Below the pieces are notes generated by a model, which made no database searches, was not told the DNA's origin, and saw only the letters and a list, made by a program, of their open reading frames with translations. A program made the position numbers and the translations under genes. From a virus, in IMG/VR virus record IMGVR_UViG_3300033146_000590, positions 1-37,008 of that record: a stretch of DNA of 37,008 nucleotides; one strand, 5' to 3'. How positions within the stretch are numbered: position 1 is the stretch's first letter; every line of letters starts with the position of its first letter. Positions 1 to 7,823 of the stretch are shown here, piece by piece.

Positions 1-658
1 TACCAGTAACAGGACGCCAAGCAATTAAGCTACGAGCAACATAAGTATGTTGCATTTCAGATACAATATCATCAATAGATACACCATATCCTTCGTTTAA
101 TAGCTCAACTCCATAGATACGCATTACTGCCATAGCACCATATTCATTGGCTGCAGCAAGAGTAATATCAAATGGAGGAATTTGATCAGAGAACCAAGCT
201 AATTCTGCAGATTGATCATCCCCAACACTATTATCTAGTGAACTCTCATTTATAGTCACACCATCTGCAAAAGTAGTGGATACAGTACTTCCAGCCTGAG
301 TTTGAAGGTCACTTATGTTCATACTACTTGCACTATTTACTGGATTTGCGCCAGATGGTCTAAAGTCATCTTTATCTGCAAGAAATTTATCTGTAGTTGC
401 TGCGTTTTCAGACATATACCCAAGAGTACCAAGCAATGCATGACGATCAAAGATAATGAAGATCAGAGTACCAGCAATGCCACGTTTCCCTCGTGAGAAG
501 GAACGAGGATCTGCAGATCCCATGGTGTACAAGGGAGCTTTCTCTCTAGTAATACTATAAGAAATAGCTTGGATTTCACCAAGTACCTGATTGCCAACAA
601 CAGCTTTGATGTCTACACCAGAAAAACTATTAAATGATTTCATATATTGAGAAGCCAT
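1..658 (-). CDS. Tail-tube-like virion protein, partial (C-terminus beyond left edge)
   Basis: The reading frame is open from an ATG at 656-658 to the left edge, so about 219 residues are visible and the C-terminus is missing. AGGAG lies about six bases upstream, directly after the sheath stop codon. The N-terminal part contains SYSITREKAPLYTMGSADPR followed by SRGKRGIAGTLIFIIFDRHA, a pattern I associate with structural proteins of large myoviruses. Being directly downstream of the tail sheath is the usual place for the tail tube protein. The middle is rich in Ser, Thr, Asn and Asp and looks like a surface insertion; the visible end returns to a hydrophobic, beta-rich stretch (IPPFDITLAA, MAVMRIYGVE). 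The tube assignment rests mainly on gene order, so another baseplate or tail structural protein is possible. Confidence 0.6.
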   Translation of the reverse strand, partial: MASQYMKSFNSFSGVDIKAVVGNQVLGEIQAISYSITREKAPLYTMGSADPRSFSRGKRGIAGTLIFIIFDRHALLGTLGYMSENAATTDKFLADKDDFRPSGANPVNSASSMNISDLQTQAGSTVSTTFADGVTINESSLDNSVGDDQSAELAWFSDQIPPFDITLAAANEYGAMAVMRIYGVELLNEGYGVSIDDIVSEMQHTYVARSLIAWRPVTG

Positions 659-667
659 TTTTTACTC

Positions 668-2602
668 CTATACCGCTGCCAGAGATACGACGATCGAAAT
701 CTGACGCAGCTCCCACGATGGTACCAGTTTTAATTCTAGTGTAGCCTGACCCAGAACACGCTGAGCTGGGGTTATCACCAGCTGATACTCATATTTGCTA
801 ATAATCTTATCCTTCACACCACGACTAAGCTCTTTCTCAATCGCAGTCTCCATGGCGGCTGTCTGAGCACCCGACTGGCCTTCTCCAAGGAATGGCTCGA
901 GACGGGCTCGAAGCCTATTCACCATGGTGTTAACCTGGCGAACACTAGAAAGTCGCTGATAGTCAGAGTCAGGACGAGCAGCAGTTGGAGCATCACTCAC
1001 AACGATACCCTTCTGTTTCTGATGATATGTTACATATCGCTGACCAGCTAGCAAATCCAATTTAGTCTTATTAATTCTAGCTGGAAGCTGCATATTGTTC
1101 ATCACCTTATTGGTAGCCGCACTTGAGGGAGGCAGCATAAGATAGAACCCACCGTAAGATGGAGCACCAGATGCACGATACGCACTAGCACGACTAGCAT
1201 TAGATAATGTAACATAAGTAGCAACAAGACTAATATGTTTGCCAATATCAATGAGATGATCATTCTCATCTTTCTGCTGAGTATCGTCTAGCCAACCAGT
1301 ATCAGTAGCAATAAAGCCACCATGAGCTAAACCATCCAAACCATCTACACTAAATCCTCGAACTGCATTAGTACCAGAACTAACAGTAATACGCCCACTT
1401 GTAAATTTATTTCCAAGTAGACCTTTTCCATTACTACCTGGAGAAACAACAGATTTACCAGTAGTAGGATCAGCAATATAAGTTGGCATTTCTCCAACCC
1501 ACTGAGCCATTTCACGCATAGCGAAAGAAGCTGGAGGAAGAACACCAATTACACCAGTCATGTCTACATTATCACGACTCTGGTTATAACAAAAATTAGC
1601 CAACTGATAAGCAAAATTAACTTCATGGAAATCATCTGCAGTTAGAGTTGTACCATCAATTTTCTTATCTAGTGCAGCAGACCCAATTCCGGCAGCAGTG
1701 TAGATATTAGAGGTAGTAAATGTTGGATTAAGCGGATCAGCAGGAAACCACCACCAAAAGTAATCTACACCTTCAAACTCTTCAGTATGCAAATATCCAA
1801 TAGCGTCATCATCGGCACCAGCCGTAGGGAATGCTGCCAGACTATCTAGATCTAAAGCATCAACCTTAGTTGAATTCAAATCCGCTACATTTAAGTCATC
1901 AAGGTATACATTCATTGGAACAATTACATCCATGACTGCATCTTCAAGCAACTTGTAAGCTACAAATAAAGTTTGGTACATTTCCATGCGAGAAAGATTC
2001 ATACCATCAGTACCGGCAGTGTATGCAACTCCAGTCACACCTGATGTAGCAGCATCAGCATCTTTTAATGTAACCAGAGATCCAGACGAACCAATATCTT
2101 CTTCTGCACCACCAGTTCCTGCAGATCCAGAAACTATAACGTCACCAAGATCTACTCGTTCGTCTGGGTAAGATGGGTTATTATCATAAACCAAAGTATC
2201 ATCTACTACTCGATATACTAACAATCGTGCAGTAGTGTGATCATAAAACAAAGCATAATCAGTACCCGCAGAATCATCTTTGTATACTGTTTCAATAGTG
2301 AAGCCACCACTACCACCATCATTACCAACACCAGTTAATTTAGCAGCTGTAGCACCAATACGATATAACAGAATATTTTCTACTCCTGCTAATGCAGTTT
2401 CGTACATTCCTCGAACCAATGTGCCTTCTTTACCAAAGTAACGCTTGGCATCTGTAGTTCTACGAACATGGTAGAGCCTATCTGAAAATCCCTGACTAGC
2501 AGTACCAAGTACCAGAGTCGAAGAACTTATATTTGCAGGAATAATCATGACGTTACCATCTTGAATGGCTTCAGATATTCCTGGTAAATTTGTATAACCC
2601 AT
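668..2602 (-). CDS. Contractile tail sheath protein
   Basis: This 644-residue protein has the usual layout of phage tail sheath proteins. The N-terminal strand begins MGYTNLPGISEAI, a beta-rich variable part follows (residues about 20-260), and the C-terminal third holds the conserved core. That core runs from a segment around VSPGSNGKGLLGNK (about residues 380-400), through ARINKTKLDLLAGQRYVTYH, to an ending with YQLVITPAQRVLGQATLEL and strands typical of the sheath handshake region. AAGGAGG lies nine bases before the ATG. The ten-base gap to the next gene points to co-translation with the tube-like gene. It is somewhat longer than many sheaths (about 450-650 residues), from an acidic insertion around residues 130-260. 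The presence of this gene defines the phage as having a contractile tail. Confidence 0.88.
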   Translation of the reverse strand: MGYTNLPGISEAIQDGNVMIIPANISSSTLVLGTASQGFSDRLYHVRRTTDAKRYFGKEGTLVRGMYETALAGVENILLYRIGATAAKLTGVGNDGGSGGFTIETVYKDDSAGTDYALFYDHTTARLLVYRVVDDTLVYDNNPSYPDERVDLGDVIVSGSAGTGGAEEDIGSSGSLVTLKDADAATSGVTGVAYTAGTDGMNLSRMEMYQTLFVAYKLLEDAVMDVIVPMNVYLDDLNVADLNSTKVDALDLDSLAAFPTAGADDDAIGYLHTEEFEGVDYFWWWFPADPLNPTFTTSNIYTAAGIGSAALDKKIDGTTLTADDFHEVNFAYQLANFCYNQSRDNVDMTGVIGVLPPASFAMREMAQWVGEMPTYIADPTTGKSVVSPGSNGKGLLGNKFTSGRITVSSGTNAVRGFSVDGLDGLAHGGFIATDTGWLDDTQQKDENDHLIDIGKHISLVATYVTLSNASRASAYRASGAPSYGGFYLMLPPSSAATNKVMNNMQLPARINKTKLDLLAGQRYVTYHQKQKGIVVSDAPTAARPDSDYQRLSSVRQVNTMVNRLRARLEPFLGEGQSGAQTAAMETAIEKELSRGVKDKIISKYEYQLVITPAQRVLGQATLELKLVPSWELRQISIVVSLAAV

Positions 2603-2617
2603 TATTTGGATCCTCCT

Positions 2618-3328
2618 TTATTCTTGTTTAGCTACGAGTTTAATTAAAATTTCTTCCAGAGTTTTTTCTTTAAATACCTTTAATCTCTCTGTACGCACAA
2701 AGAAATCAATAGGTCTGCCATACCATTTATTACTATCTATGTTGACTATCAAATCAGTATTCTGACCTTGATAAATTACACGTGGTACTCCTTGTGCAAC
2801 AAACCACCATGAATAGTCTTCCATTAGATTTTCGAGCCATACGGCTCTCTTGTTAGCAGCCTTATTTGTTCTAGCCCAGCAAGTTAATCTAATTAAATTA
2901 TCGTACCAATACCCAACAACAATTTGACGATAACCAGGCTGTTCAGGATCTATACCACTTTCACGAAAGTGAGGTTTTAAATTACGAACTCCACCTTCAA
3001 ATGGTGATCCTTGAGAGAAACTTCCCGGTTCACGTTTGATTAAACTAAATGTAATTGTCTCTGTTCGTGAGGCGTAATCAGGCTCTTCTTCTGTAAACAG
3101 AATTTTATTTGGTCTATGTACGCCTGCTCTACTTTCATAATCATCTATAGCTCGTCTTAATAAATCGTAAAATTCTAGAAGCGATTTTGCTTGTCCTATA
3201 CTTTTAGACCTTGTAGATTTACTTTCTTGTACAGCTTGGTCAAGCATAAAGTTGAATTGCCGTTCAACCCTTATTCGAATAGTTTCTGCGGCTAGGTTCG
3301 AATTCAATATGTCTTGTAAGTCAGACAT
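2618..3328 (-). CDS. Putative neck or tail-terminator protein
   Basis: This is a 236-residue protein. It starts with an amphipathic helical segment (residues 1-65), followed by a beta-rich half containing GYRQIVVGYWYDNLIRLTCW, a Trp-rich stretch (ENLMEDYSWWF) and VIYQGQNTDLIVNID. Its ATG shares a base with the preceding stop (TAATG), so translation is coupled to the cysteine-cluster gene upstream. Genes just before the sheath in myoviruses commonly encode the tail terminator or head-tail joining proteins, and the mixed fold suits that. No motif decides the exact role. I infer a neck or tail-completion function from position and size only. Confidence 0.45.
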   Translation of the reverse strand: MSDLQDILNSNLAAETIRIRVERQFNFMLDQAVQESKSTRSKSIGQAKSLLEFYDLLRRAIDDYESRAGVHRPNKILFTEEEPDYASRTETITFSLIKREPGSFSQGSPFEGGVRNLKPHFRESGIDPEQPGYRQIVVGYWYDNLIRLTCWARTNKAANKRAVWLENLMEDYSWWFVAQGVPRVIYQGQNTDLIVNIDSNKWYGRPIDFFVRTERLKVFKEKTLEEILIKLVAKQE

Positions 3329-3912
3329 TACTTAACATCCCATGGTCCGTTTAGGAATTTTCTTTCTGTCATATGGCAATCTAGTTTCCAGTATTCTAGT
3401 TTACCATTATCAGATCTTAAATCGAGTGGAGTAGTTATCTTATAAATATATTCTCTTTTATACGGAAGAAGAGGACTACCCGCCCGATTAAGAAATATTT
3501 CTACAATCTTGTCTTCACGAGTAATATCTACTCGTGACCGCATATAGAATATCACGCTTGGTATATTCAACAACCCAGGACCAAAAAGCTTATCTTTATT
3601 AGCTAATCCAACATCGCTATGAATTACTGTTTTGTATCCATCATACATTAACTCATCCCAGATATAACCTTCTCCATGGCACAGAGGGCAAAAATGATCT
3701 ATATCTGGTTCACCTGTTAGTACATCTACACAGGCACAAGGAATTAGATTTCCATTGTCACGACGCATTTTACGTAATACGATTGGTTGCGCTTTAGCCA
3801 CTTCTGGCCATTTACCATCCATCATATTATTAAACTCTTCTCGCATGTCTGGTTCTGTTTGAGAACCTGAGTATGGACCAGAAGAATTACCGCCAGAATA
3901 AAAATTAGCCAT
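3328..3912 (-). CDS. Putative head-tail connector protein with a cysteine cluster
   Basis: A 194-residue protein. The first 25 residues are Gly/Ser/Asn-rich and probably flexible. A cysteine cluster follows, with CACVDV and then CPLCHGEG at about residues 58-81; the C-x-C and C-x2-C-H spacing suggests a bound zinc ion. The rest is beta-rich (VIFYMRSRVDITREDKIVEI, then IYKITTPLDLRSDN), as in small stopper or adaptor proteins. It overlaps the genes on both sides by one base (TAATG), placing it in a three-gene translationally coupled neck group. The zinc site is inferred from spacing and the connector role from context. Confidence 0.45.
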   Translation of the reverse strand: MANFYSGGNSSGPYSGSQTEPDMREEFNNMMDGKWPEVAKAQPIVLRKMRRDNGNLIPCACVDVLTGEPDIDHFCPLCHGEGYIWDELMYDGYKTVIHSDVGLANKDKLFGPGLLNIPSVIFYMRSRVDITREDKIVEIFLNRAGSPLLPYKREYIYKITTPLDLRSDNGKLEYWKLDCHMTERKFLNGPWDVK

Positions 3913-4883
3913 TACCAGTTCTTTTTCCTGTGTGTGCGAAGATAACGTCTAGAGCCAGAAGATCGTACTCTCGTATTAGCAGCAGGTATTCTATTACTAG
4001 TTCCTGATTCCCACATACGAGAAGACTGTATTCTATCTGGGTCTAATTGCCCTTTAATAACCATGCGTGGATTAGCTACGTCACGTGCTAATCCACGAGC
4101 TATTAACTGTGGTTCCCATTTATTGAGACAATCCATTAGATCATCCATTGTTCTATCTAAACCACGTGGATCATATTCTGTATGTAAGTCAGATAATGTC
4201 TTGGCTTTAATAAGATTAGCAGCGACATTATTCAGTAAGGTGTAAGATGTAAGACATGTAACATATTCACGTCGAGCATGTTCGTACAGTGGTGTATTAG
4301 GTCCCTTATTCCAGGTAAGTAAATCAGCCTCAATACTGCCTTCAAGAATTTGTGTCTGAATTACATCATCAAATAAATCTTTGATATATGCTCCAACTTT
4401 AAGTCGTACCTTACGTATATTTGTATATCCAGGATTGATAGTTGTCATAAAACTAAATTCATATGGTTCGAGATAGGTTTCATCGAGAGCCTGGATGCCA
4501 GACGATAAAGCTATTTCAACTACATTGTTTTGTTTCAGTTGAGAAGGTACTTTAGTTATTAATCCTGAAGCAGTAACTTCAAAATCAAATAATCCAGATA
4601 TAGTTTGTACCGTTAGGTCACCTAACCATTCATCGTACCAAATACCATCTGGTCCAGATAAGGGAGGAGTAAAATCATATTCAAATATACCCTCTCCAAT
4701 ATAATGGGGAACACCAGATACGACCATCAAATATGATGGATCTAATATACCTGACACAAAACCATCAGGTTGATATATATTTACATATACACCACTAGCT
4801 TCAGCTGTGTCTCCAATATCATCACGAAATCTAGCTCGTAGATGAATAGTATTTCCAGCGCGTATACCTCTTTCTTTTGCCAT
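3912..4883 (-). CDS. Virion structural protein of the neck region, function unknown
   Basis: A 323-residue protein. Residues 1-115 look like a beta-sandwich (FRDDIGDTAEASGVYVNIY, FEYDFTPPLSGPDGIWYDEW), as in Ig-like appendage domains. Residues 140-285 are mostly helical (VRLKVGAYIKDLFDDVI, YEHARREYVTCLTSYTLLNN). The last 35 residues are strongly basic (RVRSSGSRRYLRTHRKKNW). A beta domain plus a helical bundle and a basic tail would suit a protein linking capsid, neck and DNA, but I recognise no family. GGGAA precedes the ATG. The lone methionine and GTG alternatives downstream have no better ribosome site, so the first ATG is preferred. Confidence 0.45.
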   Translation of the reverse strand: MAKERGIRAGNTIHLRARFRDDIGDTAEASGVYVNIYQPDGFVSGILDPSYLMVVSGVPHYIGEGIFEYDFTPPLSGPDGIWYDEWLGDLTVQTISGLFDFEVTASGLITKVPSQLKQNNVVEIALSSGIQALDETYLEPYEFSFMTTINPGYTNIRKVRLKVGAYIKDLFDDVIQTQILEGSIEADLLTWNKGPNTPLYEHARREYVTCLTSYTLLNNVAANLIKAKTLSDLHTEYDPRGLDRTMDDLMDCLNKWEPQLIARGLARDVANPRMVIKGQLDPDRIQSSRMWESGTSNRIPAANTRVRSSGSRRYLRTHRKKNW

Positions 4884-4891
4884 AGTATTCC

Positions 4892-5383
4892 CTATCTAAT
4901 TCTAACAGTTAATCTGCTATGATCAAAAATAGAAGAAGTAGCATTAGTATCAAACTTCTTATCTATTAGTGAATACAGTTTAACAATAAAATCATTATTA
5001 GAAAGAGAAGTATATGACCAAAATCCAATAGATGGATCTATTAGTTGCTTAACAAATATAGACTTTATCTTCCAGTATATATTATATAGGAGAAAGCAAA
5101 TACCAATAGAAAACATCACCCCGCGTAAAATTTTTTTCTTTTCTTCTAATGTTAGCCCATGTTCAATTCTAAATATTCCAATAGATACTTTATCAGTTGT
5201 GTAATTGTTTAAAAACTGAATAGCATAGGTATTATTTACTATCTTGATAATTAAACCATTCCCTATATACAGATATGCAGATCTCCAAAAACTTACTATA
5301 TTATTATCTAGAAGTCGTCTAGTAGGATCTAGTACGTTTCGAGAAAGAATAATATCTCCTATTTGAAGATCGTTATATATCAT
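4892..5383 (-). CDS. Papain-like (YiiX/NlpC-type) fold protein, probably catalytically degenerate
   Basis: A 163-residue protein. It opens with LQIGDIILSR (residues 6-15) and continues with WRSAYLYIGNGLII (33-46). This matches the opening pattern of the circularly permuted papain-like family (YiiX and relatives: L-x2-GD-I-I-L, then WSHVAIYIG-x-G). The catalytic His of that pattern would align with Ser35. The late Cys that usually sits in a CSE-like motif seems replaced by FWSYTSL (residues 121-127). If the fold assignment holds, this is a pseudo-enzyme or a lipid-binding relative. A hydrophobic helix (SIGICFLLYNIYW, about 92-104) adds possible membrane contact. Its stop overlaps nothing, but its start overlaps the patatin gene stop (TAATG), so the two are coupled. 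The fold is a motif-level guess. Confidence 0.4.
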   Translation of the reverse strand: MIYNDLQIGDIILSRNVLDPTRRLLDNNIVSFWRSAYLYIGNGLIIKIVNNTYAIQFLNNYTTDKVSIGIFRIEHGLTLEEKKKILRGVMFSIGICFLLYNIYWKIKSIFVKQLIDPSIGFWSYTSLSNNDFIVKLYSLIDKKFDTNATSSIFDHSRLTVRIR

Positions 5384-6207
5384 TATGCTAACATATCTGA
5401 CACTAGCTTATATCCATGTGTCATCATAGATTGAATACCTGACTGTTCGAAATTCATAGGATCAATAGTAAAATGATCAGTAGGACGAATTATACGTAAA
5501 TTAACGCCATCACGTTTAGCTAATGCAATATCATTTTCAAATATTTCACGAGCCATAAATCCTAAAACACGTGTTCCAAGTTCTAGTACATTTTTTGGTT
5601 CTGTGTTGTATGGAATAGGAGTTTTATTCTCTGTTAAAATTACATCTATATCTGTTGCTCCACGATCAATAGCAGCTTGAAGTGGAGTAGCATTTATAAC
5701 TCCACCATCAACCCATGATCCACTATTGCCTAATGTTACTGGCGTAAATACTAATGGAAATGCTGCACTAGCAATTATGGCATCTAGAATATATTTAGAT
5801 GCAGTATCAAATATGTGATATTCACCAGTCTTGGTAGACACTGCACCTACAATTAATTCATGATTCATATTTGTAATTTCATGTATATCAACTCGACTTT
5901 TTATAAGATCTGCGAATGGAGCTGAATTAAACAAACTAGGAGCCCACAGTCCATTTATTTTTCCAAATGGGAATCGCCTCTTATAGATTTTGCTAGTACG
6001 TAGTTCGTTCCATAAATCAGTTAATTTAATAGTTCCAGCCCGAAACATATCATCATGGAACATAGCTAGAAATGAAGCATTTACTGCGCCTACAGAAACA
6101 CCACAGAAAAGGTCATACTCTGGTGTTTCATATTCGGCTAAAGCCTGCAGAGCACCTACTTGAAATGCACCACGACTACCGCCACCACTAAGAACTAGAG
6201 CTTTCAT
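5383..6207 (-). CDS. Patatin-like phospholipase
   Basis: A 274-residue protein with all the marks of a bacterial patatin-family acyl hydrolase. The oxyanion-hole loop is SGGGSRGAFQVG (residues 7-18), the nucleophile elbow is GVSVG with Ser38, and the catalytic Asp is in DGG (Asp167-Gly168-Gly169). The Ser-Asp dyad would hydrolyse acyl esters of phospholipids. Length is typical of stand-alone bacterial patatins. It lies inside the tail structural region between fibre genes and neck genes, and its stop overlaps the start of the papain-like gene. Its own start overlaps the end of a 47-codon gene. Patatins are known in some phages, but the role here is unclear: membrane attack during entry or lysis is an inference. 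GAAAGG precedes the ATG at a short distance. Confidence 0.85.
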   Translation of the reverse strand: MKALVLSGGGSRGAFQVGALQALAEYETPEYDLFCGVSVGAVNASFLAMFHDDMFRAGTIKLTDLWNELRTSKIYKRRFPFGKINGLWAPSLFNSAPFADLIKSRVDIHEITNMNHELIVGAVSTKTGEYHIFDTASKYILDAIIASAAFPLVFTPVTLGNSGSWVDGGVINATPLQAAIDRGATDIDVILTENKTPIPYNTEPKNVLELGTRVLGFMAREIFENDIALAKRDGVNLRIIRPTDHFTIDPMNFEQSGIQSMMTHGYKLVSDMLA

Positions 6208-6331
6208 TTGCCTTTCTCTCTTCGTTCTTTTTAAAAATTAATTTTTTAACTTCACTTTTAGATATTTTATCAAATAATTTTATTTTGATAGATGGAGATA
6301 CTTGTTCTCCATTAATAATTACAGTTGACAT
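6188..6331 (-). CDS. Small charged protein, 47 residues
   Basis: A short gene in the apparent gap between the patatin gene and its upstream neighbour. ATG at 6329-6331 is preceded by GGAG five bases away, overlapping the stop of the upstream gene. The frame runs 47 codons to a TAG at 6188-6190, overlapping the patatin start by 20 bases. The product begins MSTVIINGEQVSPSIKIKL, continues with a Lys-rich helix-like part (FDKISKSEVKKLIFKK) and ends in Ser residues. No signal peptide or membrane segment is seen and I recognise no family. Tight packing on both sides and a good ribosome site support it as real. Confidence 0.6.
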   Translation of the reverse strand: MSTVIINGEQVSPSIKIKLFDKISKSEVKKLIFKKNEERKANESSSS

Positions 6332-6333
6332 AA

Positions 6334-7020
6334 TTACTCCGCAAACCAGAAATATGTAACACCAAAATGAACAGACACATCAGTTGTTGTATGCACTTTA
6401 GTACGTAAATAGAGGCCAGGATAAACAAGAGCAGAGTCGGGGGTGTTTAAATAAACAGTTACATGCGATTCTGGATTAAAGTATATGGTTTCTGCAAATT
6501 TAAATAGCTCAAGAATATCTACCCCTGGAGTTAATCCATATATATCGAACAGACCTAAAACATTGTCTTTATCTACAATAGACGATTCTAAATAATCTCC
6601 ATAAGCTCCTCCGTGATTCCAATATTGACCACCATTCATGTATGATTGACGTTCTATTTTGTAATCTGTCATTGTGTCAGTATCTACCCCAGAAGCAGTA
6701 ATATAGAAGCCTTTAAAACCAGCATCTTCGGGATATGTTCCATATGTAACAGATGTAATTAATGCACCATTGGATGTTTTTAAATCTTCTGGTATTAATT
6801 CGGTACCATCATGATTTGCAATTAGATACGTTAAATAATCATGCTCGACATCCGGAAGTGCATTAAAGAATACTAGATTAATAGCGCCATCTAATTCTGC
6901 ACTAGACAGTAATTCTATATGAATTTTTGCAGAATTTAATATATCTTCCTCTAAATGAGATTGGTTCCATGTATTATTTAATGTATCTGTTATTAAATAT
7001 GTATAAGTTGTTTCAGACAT
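6334..7020 (-). CDS. Appendage/fibre-associated protein, function unknown
   Basis: I place the start at the ATG at 7018-7020 (MSETTYTYLIT), giving 228 residues. The frame remains open further upstream, but AGGAA lies a few bases before this ATG and the upstream gene stops at 7029, so the longer version would overlap it for no reason. The protein is acidic and beta-rich, with aromatic segments (YLTYLIANHDGTELI, GFKGFYITASGVD, LYLRTKVHTTTDVSVHFGVTY). It follows a C1q-like gene and a long fibre gene, so a role as a distal fibre, chaperone or baseplate appendage is likely. No catalytic motif is visible. Confidence 0.5.
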   Translation of the reverse strand: MSETTYTYLITDTLNNTWNQSHLEEDILNSAKIHIELLSSAELDGAINLVFFNALPDVEHDYLTYLIANHDGTELIPEDLKTSNGALITSVTYGTYPEDAGFKGFYITASGVDTDTMTDYKIERQSYMNGGQYWNHGGAYGDYLESSIVDKDNVLGLFDIYGLTPGVDILELFKFAETIYFNPESHVTVYLNTPDSALVYPGLYLRTKVHTTTDVSVHFGVTYFWFAE

Positions 7021-7028
7021 AAATATTC

Positions 7029-7823
7029 CTATTGTGTATACCATGCACATGATAAAGAAGTGGCATCTTCTTCTGTTACATGTGTTCCAGATCCAGAATG
7101 TACCCATGCTACGATTTGAATCTTGTCACCTGGCATAACCTCTAAAGTACTACTGCAATTAATAGATCCATAGTTGCCACTATTGCTATCACGTATATAG
7201 CACATACCTTTACTACCCCATACACTTTCATATGATGACTCGTTTCTTTGTACTTGTATACAGCCCATAACAATAGCTCTGTTCCAACCAGATGTTTTGC
7301 GTATTCCTATCTGGGCTGACAATTGAAGTGTTCCTTTTTTTAATATAGTTAACTCAGAATCTGAAAATCTAAATATAGCAGTATTACTATTAAGGTATTC
7401 ATCATTCATTTCTATCTTATGGTAAGAATGTTTTTTTAGAATTTGGCCACCTTGAGATTCATTACTCATAAATACTGCTGCAGGTGTAATTAGTGTATTA
7501 AGATTAGATTCTTTTACTAGATTATCTAATGGAGTAATAGATAGAGCAGATACGCTTGCACTCTCTTGTGGAGATAAAGCATGTGCAGGAAGAATCCCGC
7601 CTGAAAAAATTTGTAATTCACCAGTTGTGGCTATGGTTAAGTTAACTGTTAATTTATTAAGTGGATCATCGTGATCAATAACAATGTTATCAATTAGATT
7701 ATTGTGTATTTCTCCATTAACAACTAATTGTACTCCAACATAGGTATTGGCATTATGATTTACAACAATATTTTGTGTGTTGAAAAAATTCTGACTTAAT
7801 ACTTTATCCCATACATTAGCCAT
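7029..7823 (-). CDS. Fibre-like protein with a C1q/TNF-like C-terminal domain (putative)
   Basis: A 264-residue protein. The first 100 residues are beta-rich (NTYVGVQLVVNGEIHNNLID, then LTVNLTIATTGELQIFSGG). Residues 130-264 read like a jelly roll of the C1q/TNF type: FRFSDSELTILKKGTLQLSA, CIQVQRNESSYESVW, then LEVMPGDKIQIVAWVHSGSG and a final aromatic strand ending CAWYTQ. Domains of this type occur at trimeric fibre tips and bind receptors. GGAG-type signals are present and the gene sits between a long fibre and another appendage gene. The C1q call comes from strand and glycine pattern, not from a profile search. Confidence 0.5.
   Translation of the reverse strand: MANVWDKVLSQNFFNTQNIVVNHNANTYVGVQLVVNGEIHNNLIDNIVIDHDDPLNKLTVNLTIATTGELQIFSGGILPAHALSPQESASVSALSITPLDNLVKESNLNTLITPAAVFMSNESQGGQILKKHSYHKIEMNDEYLNSNTAIFRFSDSELTILKKGTLQLSAQIGIRKTSGWNRAIVMGCIQVQRNESSYESVWGSKGMCYIRDSNSGNYGSINCSSTLEVMPGDKIQIVAWVHSGSGTHVTEEDATSLSCAWYTQ

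Noticed and set aside
302-496. Plus-strand frames of 60-100 codons throughout the late operon
   Set aside because: They are antisense to strong structural genes, with no ribosome sites and low-complexity products.
7021-7107. Longer start for the gene at 6334-7020
   Set aside because: It would overlap the upstream C1q-like gene, and the ATG at 7020 has AGGAA at the right spacing.
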